Shown: positions 23,127-31,050 of the stretch, in pieces
Numbering within the stretch: position 1 is the first letter of the stretch
How the letters are laid out: every line of letters starts with the position of its first letter
Assembly (NCBI RefSeq): GCF_006636205.1
Contig: NZ_VIGB01000003.1
Location: 8,233,641-8,297,640 of the forward strand
Reading direction: 5' to 3'
DNA length: 64,000 bases
Origin: Kitasatospora acidiphila
Lineage (GTDB): Bacteria; Actinomycetota; Actinomycetes; Streptomycetales; Streptomycetaceae
Notes under the pieces: model-generated
Seen by the model: only the letters and a program-made list of their open reading frames with translations
What the model was told of the DNA's origin: nothing
The model's database searches: none
Program-made: the position numbers and the translations under genes

Positions 23127-24692
23127 ATGCATGCCCGAGACACCGCCAAGAAGCCCAGTGGCGAGAGCGCCGAACGCGTATCGGTCACCACCGGTGCCCG
23201 TCGGTCCGCCGCCGGCGGAGAGGTCATGTCGCCGCAGGCGCTCCTCGCCCTGCAGCGCAACGCCGGCAACGCCGCCGTTGTCCAGATGCTCCGGCGGGGC
23301 GGGCCCCAGGCGCAGCCCCAAAGCCCCGCTCTGCACCAGCACGGCGCGGGCTGCGGACACCAGGCGGCCGTGCAGCCCACGGTTCAGCGCTCCAGAGTCC
23401 ATGACGTCCTGCGTGCCGGCGGCCGGCCTCTCGACAGGGCCGTGCGCACCGAGATGGAGGCCCGGCTCGGCGCCGACTTCTCCGATGTCCGGCTGCACAC
23501 CGACAGCGCCGCCCGCTCGTCCGCAGCCGAGGTCGGAGCCCGCGCCTACACCTCCGGCAACCATGTCGTCATCGGCGACGGCGGAGCCGACAAGCACACC
23601 TTGGCTCACGAGCTCACCCATGTCATCCAGCAACGGCAGGGGCCCGTCGCCGGGACCGACACCGGCAGCGGCCTCAAGGTGTCGGATCCCTCCGACCGCT
23701 TCGAGCGCGAGGCCGAGGCCAACGCCACCCGGGTGATGTCGGGACCGGCCCCCCGGGAGAACCGCTCCGAACCGGCCGCCGAGGCCGCCCCGGCCCTGCT
23801 GCAGCGCTCGGCCCCGTCCATCCAGCGGACGCGACTGGCCAGCGGCAAGATCGCGTTCACCAACGTGTCCGTCAAGTATCCGGAGTCCCAGCAGAAGGCC
23901 ATGCGAGTCCTCGGCCTGCTCTCGTCCCACCCCGGCATCACGCAGTTCCTCGATGGCCGCACCTGTGAGATCACTCTGGAGAAGCGCACCACCGAGACCC
24001 CCGCCGACGTGATCGACAAGGGGCCCGATGGCGTCTTCGTCACGCTGGCCGCCTACTACTTCGAGAACTACGACATCGGCTACATCGCCGGGATGCTCTG
24101 CCACGAGTTCGGCATCCACCCGCTCGCGGAGCAGAAGCTCGGCCCGGGTGAGGAGGACGGCTTCAAGGGGATGCCCTTCCCCGTGCCGGGCCTCGAAGGC
24201 GAAGACCGGGGCGGCCCCGACGGCTTCGTCTCCATGAACTCGGAGACCGCGAAGCAGGGCGACCACGTGCTCGGCGCCATCCCCGGCAGCCCGCGCTACA
24301 CGATCTACCTCGATGTCGCCCTGCAGATGGCCGATCTCCTCTTCAGGGAGGCGGAGCAGCAGGAGCCGGGCGCCCAGAAGAAGGACGTGACCGACCTCAT
24401 CGACTGCTTCCTGATGGACGTCGCCTCCATCGCCGCCACCAACGACGACCGCAAGCGCGGCGTGCCGCGCCCCGGCAACTCCGAGGGCGAGGCGGTCCGC
24501 CGCGACATCGCAACCGTCTACAACAGCTACAAGGGGCGCATCTCGCGCGACCTGTCCGTCGAGCGCCAGGAGAAGATCGCCCCGCTCTTCCCCGCGGACA
24601 AGACGCCGCAGGGGGTCAAGGACGACTTCACCACCCTGATCACACGCGTCGGCAAGGGCGTTCTGTGGGCCTGGAGCATCAACAACTCCTGA
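23127..24692 (+). CDS. DUF4157 metallopeptidase-like protein with toxin-like C-terminus
   Basis: The 521-residue protein starts with a low-complexity tail and the short motif LLALQRNAGNAAVVQML (about 39-55), common at the start of proteins loaded into extracellular contractile injection systems (eCIS). A DUF4157 domain follows (about 100-172), ending in the zinc peptidase motif LAHELTHVIQQ (His161-Glu162-His165). The C-terminal half (about 240-521) is unfamiliar. It holds a second histidine cluster MLCHEFGIHPLAEQ (His326, Glu327, His331), spaced HExxxH rather than HExxH and reminiscent of metallopeptidase toxins. No eCIS structural genes are present in the window, so cargo status is an inference. 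The gene is convergent with the NACHT gene, 20 nt apart. Confidence 0.8.
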   Translation: MHARDTAKKPSGESAERVSVTTGARRSAAGGEVMSPQALLALQRNAGNAAVVQMLRRGGPQAQPQSPALHQHGAGCGHQAAVQPTVQRSRVHDVLRAGGRPLDRAVRTEMEARLGADFSDVRLHTDSAARSSAAEVGARAYTSGNHVVIGDGGADKHTLAHELTHVIQQRQGPVAGTDTGSGLKVSDPSDRFEREAEANATRVMSGPAPRENRSEPAAEAAPALLQRSAPSIQRTRLASGKIAFTNVSVKYPESQQKAMRVLGLLSSHPGITQFLDGRTCEITLEKRTTETPADVIDKGPDGVFVTLAAYYFENYDIGYIAGMLCHEFGIHPLAEQKLGPGEEDGFKGMPFPVPGLEGEDRGGPDGFVSMNSETAKQGDHVLGAIPGSPRYTIYLDVALQMADLLFREAEQQEPGAQKKDVTDLIDCFLMDVASIAATNDDRKRGVPRPGNSEGEAVRRDIATVYNSYKGRISRDLSVERQEKIAPLFPADKTPQGVKDDFTTLITRVGKGVLWAWSINNS

Positions 24693-24712
24693 GCGCCGGT
24701 ACGAAGGTGGGC

Positions 24713-27700
24713 TCACAGCGGGTCCACCGTGATCGTCAGCCGTTCCGGGGGAAAGAGCTCCGCGCCCACAACCGTGATGCGTGGGCCGTCCTGGTCCTGT
24801 CCCACTCGCACCCGCAGCTGCGGGGTGTCGCTCAGCTCGCGGAGGTCGATCACGGAGCAGCCGGTCGGGTCCGGATACAACCGGAGGCTCTCCATGCCGG
24901 GGAAGACCTCCAGCAGACGCCCCAGCGGCTGGCCGTCGGCCACGTAGGACAGGTGGACGTCCGTGACGGTGGGAATGGCCGACGGCGGCGTCCAGTCGGT
25001 GAACTCGTAGCCGCTGAGCAGGAGTTCGGTCAGCTGTGGCAGCTGGGTCAGGATGTCGAGTGAGCGGCCGCGCGGGCGCCGGTCAGGCCGGTCCACGATC
25101 GTCAGGTCGGCCAGCGGCAGGCCACGCAGCGGTTCGAGGTCCAGGAGGCTCGGGCAGCTCGACAGTCGCAGCTTCCGCAGCCGGGTCCACCCGCGGAGGA
25201 AGGAAAGGTCCCGCAGACCGTCGAGACCGGAGAGCCCGAGGCTCTCGACACTCTCTCCCAGGAACGCCCACTCAGCGCCGTCGAAGCCCTTGACCCCCGC
25301 CAGATCCAGACCCCAAGGCGGCTGCAGGGCCCTCAGCGCGTGCAGCTGCGACCGGGACGTGATGACGATCGTCCCGCAGGAGAGGTCGGCCCGTGCCAGT
25401 ACCCGGGAGGCGAACTGCCGTTCGTCGAAGTGGCGCCACTGGCAGAGCGCCCCCGCCGTCAGTATGCCCACACCGCCGTCGGCCAGTTCCGCCAGGAGAT
25501 CCAGCGCCGCACCCCCGCCGATCGAGCCCAGCAGGAAGGTCATCCGCCACGCCACGTCGAGGTCCAGCTCCTGCCCGCCCCGCAGCGCCACTTCGCGGAG
25601 CAGCGGGACCAGATCCTCGCCCGCACTGGCGAGTTGACGCCATCGGGTAGGGTCGGCGAGCAGGTCCGTCAGCTGCTCCCGGCAGCACTCCAGCACCGAC
25701 TCCCTTACGCTCCGGTCGAGTTCGGGCGCGTACGGGAGGCAGCCGGCAGCGAGCAGGACGACGTCCGACTTCCGTTCGCCGGACGTCCGCCCGACCTCGG
25801 CGAGGATCCGCTCGAAGAGCTCGGCCCGGTCGCGGCGGCCGCAGTGCCCCATGGTCATCCGGATGACGTCGCCCCAGCGTTCGTCGGCCGCGTGGCCCAC
25901 CAGCATGCCGAAGTCGCGCTCCTCCTGGATCTCCATCGCGGCCAGGTAGTCCTGGAACGTCCGGTGGATGAACTGGAAGGTCTGGACGCTGGTTTCGGTG
26001 ATCAGGCCGCTCCGGTTGAGCAGATGGAGGTAGGCGGCCTCGGCGTCACCCTGTCGCGCGGCGTTGGGCAGGTCGCGCAGCGCGCGCTCCAGTTGGGAGA
26101 CGGCGTCCTGGTGCCCGCCCTCGACCTGGTTGTTGCGCACCAACCAGTGGGCGATCCGCCGCAGCATCGCGAGCTGCTCGGCCTCGGACAGCTGCAGCCG
26201 CTCCGGGCTGGGGATCCGGCGGCTCTGGTCCCGCCTGGCCAGCATCATCGTCAGGGCGTCGCGGTAGATCTCCATGCGGTGGCTGGGCAGGACTCCGTGC
26301 GACTCCCGGTTCAGCGCACAGATCATCGCGCACAGCAGGGGGCTGTCGGTGAGTTGGGAGAGGTCGGACGAACCCGCCAGCGCCCGCGTCAGGTCGTCCC
26401 TGTCCCGTTCCACCAGTGCCGTCTGCCGCGCGACCTCGGCGGGCGGGTCGTCGGGCGAGAGCGTTTCCTGGAGGGACGCCCGGTGCCAGCGCTCGATGAA
26501 CCGGTCCCGGTCCTCCTCGCCCAAGCCGCAGAGCGACAGTTCCTCGAAGCCGAGATGGTCCAGCCAGCCCGGCGGGACCGCCGACGGGCGCACCGTGGCC
26601 AGGGTCCACACCCGGGGGTAGTGGCGGAGCAGGTTGTCGAGCCATTCGAGGACCTCCTCGCGCTGCGCGGCGGGCACCTCGTCGAGCCCGTCGATGAGCA
26701 GGAGCGCCCGTCCGCTCCCGAGCACCCGGTGGGCCCAGCCGCTGGGTTGCTGCTCGGCGCACATGCGGCCGTCGAGGTCCAGGAACTCCTCCGGGCGGGG
26801 CTGCAGGTTCCCCCGCCGGAACAGCTTGCGCAGTTGGAGGACCAGGGGTATCCGGTGGTTCAGCTCGGCGAGCTCCTCGCCCAGTCCGCCGACCATCGCC
26901 CGGACGGCGAGCCACTGCACCAGCGTGGTCTTGCCCGATCCGGCCTGTCCGCGCAGCAGCACCCTGCTGCGGCCGCTGAGCACGCGTTCGACGCGCTGCG
27001 GTCCGGTGGTGAGCCCGCCGAAGGCCCGGGCTCCCGGCGGACCGAAGGCGGCGGCGGCCCGGGTCGCGGGGCGGGCTTCCAAGCTGAGGTACGCCGTGTC
27101 GAGTGCCCAGCCACCGCGGGTTGGGCCGGTGGACTGCCGCAGGCCGAAGATCCGGATCCGACCGTAGTCGACACCGATGGCCGCGGCGTACGCGCGCTCG
27201 AAGCGGCGGTCATGCACCGCGTCGGACGCCACGTCGACCGGCTGCGGCGGCAGGTCGGGAAGGTACTCCGCGACCGCCTGCCGGAATCCGGGGTCGCCGA
27301 GGAGCGCGGCGGCGGGGACGGCCTCGATCCGCGAGTGTCCGTGGACGCCCGGCCGGTGGTCGGCGACCACGACGCCCATGAGGAAGTCCTGGTGGAAGAG
27401 GGCCGCGCCGGACATGCCGGCCCATGGGGAGGCCGCCGCGGGGACGGTCACGGGAACGTGGTGGTCGTCCGCGAGGACGTAGCGTCCGGCGACGAGCGAG
27501 GTGCCGGGCAGGAAGGTTCCGGCCAGCTGTTCGCTGTCCGTGCGGCGGCTGTGCCGGCCCCTGAGCGGGAAGCCCGTCGCATGACAGTTCCTCAGCGGCT
27601 GCACGCTGTCGGTACGGCCCCAGTCGAGGGGCGCGAACCGGGCGGCCGTGTCAGGACCGACGAGATCCTCCCCGGCCAGGAGCAGCGCCGTGTCCTGGGC

Positions 27701-27892
27701 GTCCGTTCCCCGGCTCGCCAGCCACACCACCCGGCACTCGACCGCGCGGCTGCCCGGCACGGCCACGTGACAGGTTCGCTCCGCCTCGCCGACGACGTGC
27801 GCGGCGGTCAGGACGACGCGCGCCGTGAGCAGGTACCCGCTTCCCTGGACCCGGCCCTGCACCCAGGCCACCCGCTCGGCGGAGGACGTCAC
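24713..27892 (-). CDS. Trypsin-like protease / NACHT ATPase / leucine-rich repeat protein
   Basis: This 1059-residue protein has the layout of a bacterial NLR (STAND). Residues 1-205 are a trypsin-like domain with LTAAHVV (His32), QDTALLL (Asp67) and WAGMSGAAL (Ser161, in GMSG rather than GDSG). The NACHT module has Walker A GQAGSGKTT (315-323) and Walker B LLLIDGLDE (397-405), followed by LATVRPS and, later, FIHRTFQDYLAAMEI. The C-terminus (about 870-1040) contains leucine-rich repeats such as LESLGLSGLDGLRDLSFL, LRKLRLSSCPSLLDLEPL and LTELLLSGYEF. Known relatives sense infection through the repeats and activate an N-terminal effector; here the effector would be the protease. GTG 27892 overlaps the stop of the trypco2 gene, so the two are co-translated. 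Confidence 0.9.
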   Translation of the reverse strand: MTSSAERVAWVQGRVQGSGYLLTARVVLTAAHVVGEAERTCHVAVPGSRAVECRVVWLASRGTDAQDTALLLAGEDLVGPDTAARFAPLDWGRTDSVQPLRNCHATGFPLRGRHSRRTDSEQLAGTFLPGTSLVAGRYVLADDHHVPVTVPAAASPWAGMSGAALFHQDFLMGVVVADHRPGVHGHSRIEAVPAAALLGDPGFRQAVAEYLPDLPPQPVDVASDAVHDRRFERAYAAAIGVDYGRIRIFGLRQSTGPTRGGWALDTAYLSLEARPATRAAAAFGPPGARAFGGLTTGPQRVERVLSGRSRVLLRGQAGSGKTTLVQWLAVRAMVGGLGEELAELNHRIPLVLQLRKLFRRGNLQPRPEEFLDLDGRMCAEQQPSGWAHRVLGSGRALLLIDGLDEVPAAQREEVLEWLDNLLRHYPRVWTLATVRPSAVPPGWLDHLGFEELSLCGLGEEDRDRFIERWHRASLQETLSPDDPPAEVARQTALVERDRDDLTRALAGSSDLSQLTDSPLLCAMICALNRESHGVLPSHRMEIYRDALTMMLARRDQSRRIPSPERLQLSEAEQLAMLRRIAHWLVRNNQVEGGHQDAVSQLERALRDLPNAARQGDAEAAYLHLLNRSGLITETSVQTFQFIHRTFQDYLAAMEIQEERDFGMLVGHAADERWGDVIRMTMGHCGRRDRAELFERILAEVGRTSGERKSDVVLLAAGCLPYAPELDRSVRESVLECCREQLTDLLADPTRWRQLASAGEDLVPLLREVALRGGQELDLDVAWRMTFLLGSIGGGAALDLLAELADGGVGILTAGALCQWRHFDERQFASRVLARADLSCGTIVITSRSQLHALRALQPPWGLDLAGVKGFDGAEWAFLGESVESLGLSGLDGLRDLSFLRGWTRLRKLRLSSCPSLLDLEPLRGLPLADLTIVDRPDRRPRGRSLDILTQLPQLTELLLSGYEFTDWTPPSAIPTVTDVHLSYVADGQPLGRLLEVFPGMESLRLYPDPTGCSVIDLRELSDTPQLRVRVGQDQDGPRITVVGAELFPPERLTITVDPL

Positions 27893-28248
27893 GCCTCGCC
27901 CTCACCGGCCGGACCGGCACCGAAGGGGTCGAGCGAGCCGAGGTCCGGATTCCCCACCAGGACGCTGTCGTCAGAGCCGGCCAGCCTCGGAGTGAGGGTC
28001 ACCGACACCTTCTGGACCTGGTTCTGCGTCAGCCCGCCCTCCAGATCGCCGGACAGCACCCACGCCTTGAACCCGCCCTTCGCCCGCGCGTCCCGCTTCA
28101 GCTCGACCGTGAAGTCGAGTGTCACCGGCCCGACTTCGAATTGGATCGCTTGGCCGGCACCCCGCGCCGCCGCGTCCGACAACTGCTGGCGGATCACCTC
28201 TATCGCGTCGGACAGTTCGATGCCGTGGTCCATCACTGCAGCCCCCAT
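27889..28248 (-). CDS. Trypsin-co-occurring (trypco2-type) small protein
   Basis: The protein of about 119 residues consists of IELSDAIEVIRQQLSDAAARG followed by IQFEVGPVTLDFTVELKRDARAKGGFKAWVLSGDLE and VQKVSVTLTPR. This matches the trypco2 family, small proteins encoded next to trypsin-NTPase conflict systems. The C-terminal tail after the domain is low-complexity and Gly/Asp-rich. ATG 28248 or ATG 28233 may be the start; the open frame goes further upstream but without conservation. The four-base overlap with the protease-NACHT gene shows the two are one operon, with this protein probably a regulator, partner or substrate of the protease. Confidence 0.8.
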   Translation of the reverse strand: MGAAVMDHGIELSDAIEVIRQQLSDAAARGAGQAIQFEVGPVTLDFTVELKRDARAKGGFKAWVLSGDLEGGLTQNQVQKVSVTLTPRLAGSDDSVLVGNPDLGSLDPFGAGPAGEGEA

Positions 28249-28606
28249 GTGTTCGGATGTGTCGCCGAGTTGAGGGTATCGGCCATCGACAGGGCGCCGT
28301 GTCGTCGCCCGCTGACGGGCAGGAGGGGCCCCAAGCGGTCGGGCCGGCGGGGCATCAGGCCTGGTCCGGCCCGCCACACTCGACACCGGTGATGACGAAA
28401 GCCGTTGAGGCGCAGTCATGGGTGCTCGGCCCGGGCGGTGCCCGAGCCGCAGCCGTGCCCTTGGTGTCTGACGCCGGTGCGGCTTCTGCAAGGGGGAAGT
28501 GGAGCGTCGTCGTTGCTGGTGCCGACTGATGCCCCCTTGGCACCTGGCGGTTCGTGCGTCTGCGGCCGGTGTCGAGCCGACCGCAGCCCTTCAGAGGGAG
28601 GAGAGA
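28249..28606. other. Intergenic region upstream of the trypco2-NACHT operon
   Basis: No gene with recognisable features is present. It must contain the promoter of the minus-strand trypco2-NACHT operon. The only faint candidate is a TACCCT-like -10 read on the minus strand near 28275-28280, without a matching -35. The plus-strand half leads to a small ORF at 28607. Confidence 0.4.
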
Positions 28607-28696
28607 ATGAGTCGAGTACCTGTCAAGGGTTCTAACCGACTGTTGAATCTAGTAAGTTCGACTATGACAACTGGAGGGGAACCTCGCGATCGGTGA
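28607..28696 (+). CDS. Possible small protein (29 residues)
   Basis: ATG 28607 is preceded by an unusually strong AGGGAGGAGAGA ribosome site and opens a 29-codon frame beginning MSRVPVKGSNRLLNLV. The following 30 nt are distinctly more AT-rich than the surroundings. The ORF lies alone upstream of the metallophosphoesterase gene. I recognise no family; it could be a leader peptide or a small regulator. Confidence 0.35.
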   Translation: MSRVPVKGSNRLLNLVSSTMTTGGEPRDR

Positions 28697-28822
28697 GGCC
28701 GGTGGGCCACACGGTTCCGGGCCCCGCGCCGTCGCAAGGGGCTTAAAGGTGACCAGTAGAGCCGAGTTGCTTGACCAGTGGACCCGGGTCCTGGCGGTCG
28801 AGGGTGCTTTAGGAGACCTGTC

Positions 28823-29713
28823 GTGACGTCAGGGGTTGGTCGCCTGCTGGCCGTCAGTGACCTGCATGTCGGGATGGCCGACAACCGGCCGATCATCGAG
28901 TCGCTGCGGCCGGGATCGGACGAGGACTGGCTGATCGTCGCGGGCGATGTCGCGGAGCTGTCCGACGACATCGAATGGGCCCTGCGGCTGCTGGCCGGCC
29001 GCTTCGCCAAGGTGATCTGGACCCCGGGGAACCACGAGTTGTGGACCCCTCGGGAGGATCCGGTCCAACTGCGCGGCGCCGAGCGCTACGCACACCTGGT
29101 GGCCCGATGCCGCGAGTTGGGAGTGGTCACGCCGGAGGACCCGTATCCCGTCTGGCGAGGGCCCGGTGGGCCGGCGGCGATCGCGCCCGTGTTCACGCTG
29201 TACGACTACAGTTTCCGCGCGCCCGGTCTGACGGTGGAACAGTCGCTGCAGCAGGCGGACGAAGCGGGCATCGTGTGCACGGACGAGTTCCTGCTGGACA
29301 ATTGGCCCTACCCCTCCCGCGCGGAGTGGTGCCGCGCCAGGGTCGCCGAGACCGAACGGCGGCTGGCCGCCCACGATCCGGACATCCCTTTGGTGCTCGT
29401 CAGCCACTGGCCGCTGCTGCGCGAGCCGACCCGCGCGCTGTGGCGCCAGGAGTTCGCTCAGTGGTGCGGTACCGAGCTGACGGAGCGTTGGCACCGTGAC
29501 CACCGCACCGAGGCCGTGGTGTACGGGCATCTTCACATTCCGCGCACCACCTGGCACGACGGTGTGCGGTTCGAGGAGGTGTCGGTCGGCTACCCGCGTG
29601 AGTGGCGTCGGCGTGGTCATCCGCGCGGGCTGCTCCGGCAGATCCTGCCCGCAGCGCAGGCGCCGGTCGACGCGGATCGGTCCGTGGTCCGTCTCGAGGC
29701 GGCGTCCTCGTGA
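28823..29713 (+). CDS. Calcineurin-like metallophosphoesterase
   Basis: The 296-residue enzyme shows all five blocks of the family: LAVSDLHVG (Asp, His), IVAGDVAEL (Asp), WTPGNHELW (Asn, His), LVSHWPLL (His) and VVYGHLHIP (His-x-His). It hydrolyses a phosphoester with a di-metal centre; the substrate is unknown. GTG 28823, with AGGAG 7 nt upstream, is preferred because the family begins right at the first metal motif. Its TGA overlaps the GTG of the phosphopantetheinyl transferase gene (GTGA), so the pair is co-translated. A metallophosphoesterase next to an Svp-type transferase is a common arrangement in Streptomyces. Confidence 0.92.
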   Translation: MTSGVGRLLAVSDLHVGMADNRPIIESLRPGSDEDWLIVAGDVAELSDDIEWALRLLAGRFAKVIWTPGNHELWTPREDPVQLRGAERYAHLVARCRELGVVTPEDPYPVWRGPGGPAAIAPVFTLYDYSFRAPGLTVEQSLQQADEAGIVCTDEFLLDNWPYPSRAEWCRARVAETERRLAAHDPDIPLVLVSHWPLLREPTRALWRQEFAQWCGTELTERWHRDHRTEAVVYGHLHIPRTTWHDGVRFEEVSVGYPREWRRRGHPRGLLRQILPAAQAPVDADRSVVRLEAASS

Positions 29714-30378
29714 TCCGCGACCTGCTGCCGGAGTGCGTCTCCGGCGTGGACGGCCGCGAGGACGTGACGGCGGCGGGCACGCTCTATCCCCAAGAGGAAG
29801 CGGTGATACAGGCGGCGGTCGAGAAGCGCCGCCGCGAGTTCACCACCGTGCGGGCGTGCGCGCGCCAGGCCATGGCCGCACTCGGCCTGGCCCCGGCGCC
29901 GGTGCTGCCCGGCCCGCGTGGCGAACCGCAGTGGCCGGCCGGGGTGGTCGGCAGCATGACCCACTGTCTCGGATACCGCGCCGCGGCGCTGGCACGGACC
30001 ACGCACGTCCGCTCACTGGGGATCGACGCCGAACCGGCCGAGCCGTTGCCCGACGGCGTGCTGGAGGCCGTCGCACTGCCCGCAGAGCAGGACGAGTTGG
30101 CGGCCGCGCGCGCAGCGGACGCCCAAGTCCCTTGGGATCGGCTGCTGTTCAGTGCCAAGGAGAGCGTCTACAAGACGTGGTTCCCGCTCGCCCACCGGAT
30201 GCTCGACTTCAGTGAGGCCCGGCTCTCCTTCCATCGAACACCCGGTGAGGCGACGGGCGGCACCTTCACGGCTCGGCTGCTCGCGCACGCTCCGACGGTT
30301 CCGCCCGTGTTCGAGGGCAGGTGGCTGGTTTCCGACGGCATCGTGCTGACCGCGATCGTCCTCCCGGCCGGCGACTGA
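29710..30378 (+). CDS. 4'-Phosphopantetheinyl transferase, Svp/Sfp type
   Basis: The 222-residue enzyme transfers the phosphopantetheine arm from CoA to the Ser of carrier proteins. The sequence follows the Svp type of Streptomyces: LFPEE-like LYPQEEAVI, EFTTVRACARQAMAALGL, LPGPRGEPQWPAGVVGSMTHCLGYRAAALA, the magnesium motif LGIDAEP and the signature LLFSAKESVYKTWFPL. It would activate the ACP domains of the downstream PKS. It overlaps the metallophosphoesterase gene by 4 nt; nothing in the sequence restricts it to this cluster. Confidence 0.95.
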   Translation: MIRDLLPECVSGVDGREDVTAAGTLYPQEEAVIQAAVEKRRREFTTVRACARQAMAALGLAPAPVLPGPRGEPQWPAGVVGSMTHCLGYRAAALARTTHVRSLGIDAEPAEPLPDGVLEAVALPAEQDELAAARAADAQVPWDRLLFSAKESVYKTWFPLAHRMLDFSEARLSFHRTPGEATGGTFTARLLAHAPTVPPVFEGRWLVSDGIVLTAIVLPAGD

Positions 30379-30482
30379 GCGACTGCGGAGGGCGCGGCGC
30401 CCGTGCAGCGGCGTGTGCACTCGACCCGCAACCCGGTGCTCCGGGGTGGAAGGGGCGGTTCTCCGCTCTCAGGCCGTTTCGT

Positions 30483-30519
30483 GTGCATGAATGCAACAGC
30501 CGCGTGCATGCATGCAACA
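30483..30519. promoter_or_regulatory. Two direct repeats 21 bp apart with TGCATG(A/C)ATGCAA core
   Basis: GTGCATGAATGCAACA (30483-30498) and GTGCATGCATGCAACA (30504-30519) differ by one base and are spaced exactly two helical turns apart. The second contains the perfect palindrome TGCATGCATGCA. An AT-rich stretch with TTGAAA follows at 30533. The spacing suggests two dimers of a regulator bound on the same face of DNA. Confidence 0.5.
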
Positions 30520-30580
30520 CGAAGTACACACATTGAAAACATTGGTCCGTCAGCGAATTACGCTACCCGTGTCTGATGCC

Positions 30581-30601
30581 GCGGCCTGCGGCCGAGGCCG
30601 C
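30581..30601. terminator. GC-rich hairpin
   Basis: The arms GCGGCCT (30581-30587) and AGGCCGC (30595-30601) enclose a 7-nt loop. There is no T run. It could terminate the transferase operon, although it lies about 200 nt downstream of its stop. Confidence 0.3.
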
Positions 30602-30721
30602 ATGTCTCCGCCAGGTTGGCGAGAACCCGTCGTTTACGGCCAAGTCCCATCGAGAACCCAAGCTTTGAAAGCATCCGCCAAGGTCAGGAAGGTGGTTTGC
30701 AATGTGAGACGAGACTTGCTT

Positions 30722-30751
30722 GATCAACTACTCCCGGGGTAGTGTGTGATC
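30722..30751. promoter_or_regulatory. Nested inverted repeat, operator or hairpin
   Basis: Inner arms ACTAC (30727-30731) and GTAGT (30739-30743) are flanked by outer arms GATCA (30722-30726) and TGATC (30747-30751). The region around it is AT-rich and about 300 nt upstream of the thioesterase start. It may be an operator; a promoter consensus is not clear. Confidence 0.35.
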
Positions 30752-31050
30752 GAAAGCCAGAAACGACCACGGGGGACGTTCTAGGACTTCAATGGGCACA
30801 TAGTGATGCTCCAGTAGATTTTTCGACACCGATGCGCATGCCTCCTGCACCCGTCTGCTAGCCGGTGCTGACTTCCGCTGCCCTAGTGCCGCGGGGATCC
30901 GGTGAAATGCCGGGGGAACACAGTGGTCGGTGTGAAACCGGGGTGCCAAAGCCTCGAACAGGTTGCGCACTCGTAAACTCCCCGGTCGCTTCAACGATTC
31001 CCGGCGGGTCCACGGCGGCCCGTCGGCCTCTCGGAAAGAAGTCGAACATC

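Larger units (their letters stand above)
30379..31050. other. 672-bp intergenic region ahead of the PKS locus
   Basis: No gene is supported. The region is markedly less GC-rich than its surroundings and contains three structured elements, listed separately: paired direct repeats at 30483-30519, a hairpin at 30581-30601 and a double inverted repeat at 30722-30751. It separates the transferase operon from the thioesterase and PKS genes and is the likely control region of the polyketide locus. Confidence 0.6.
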
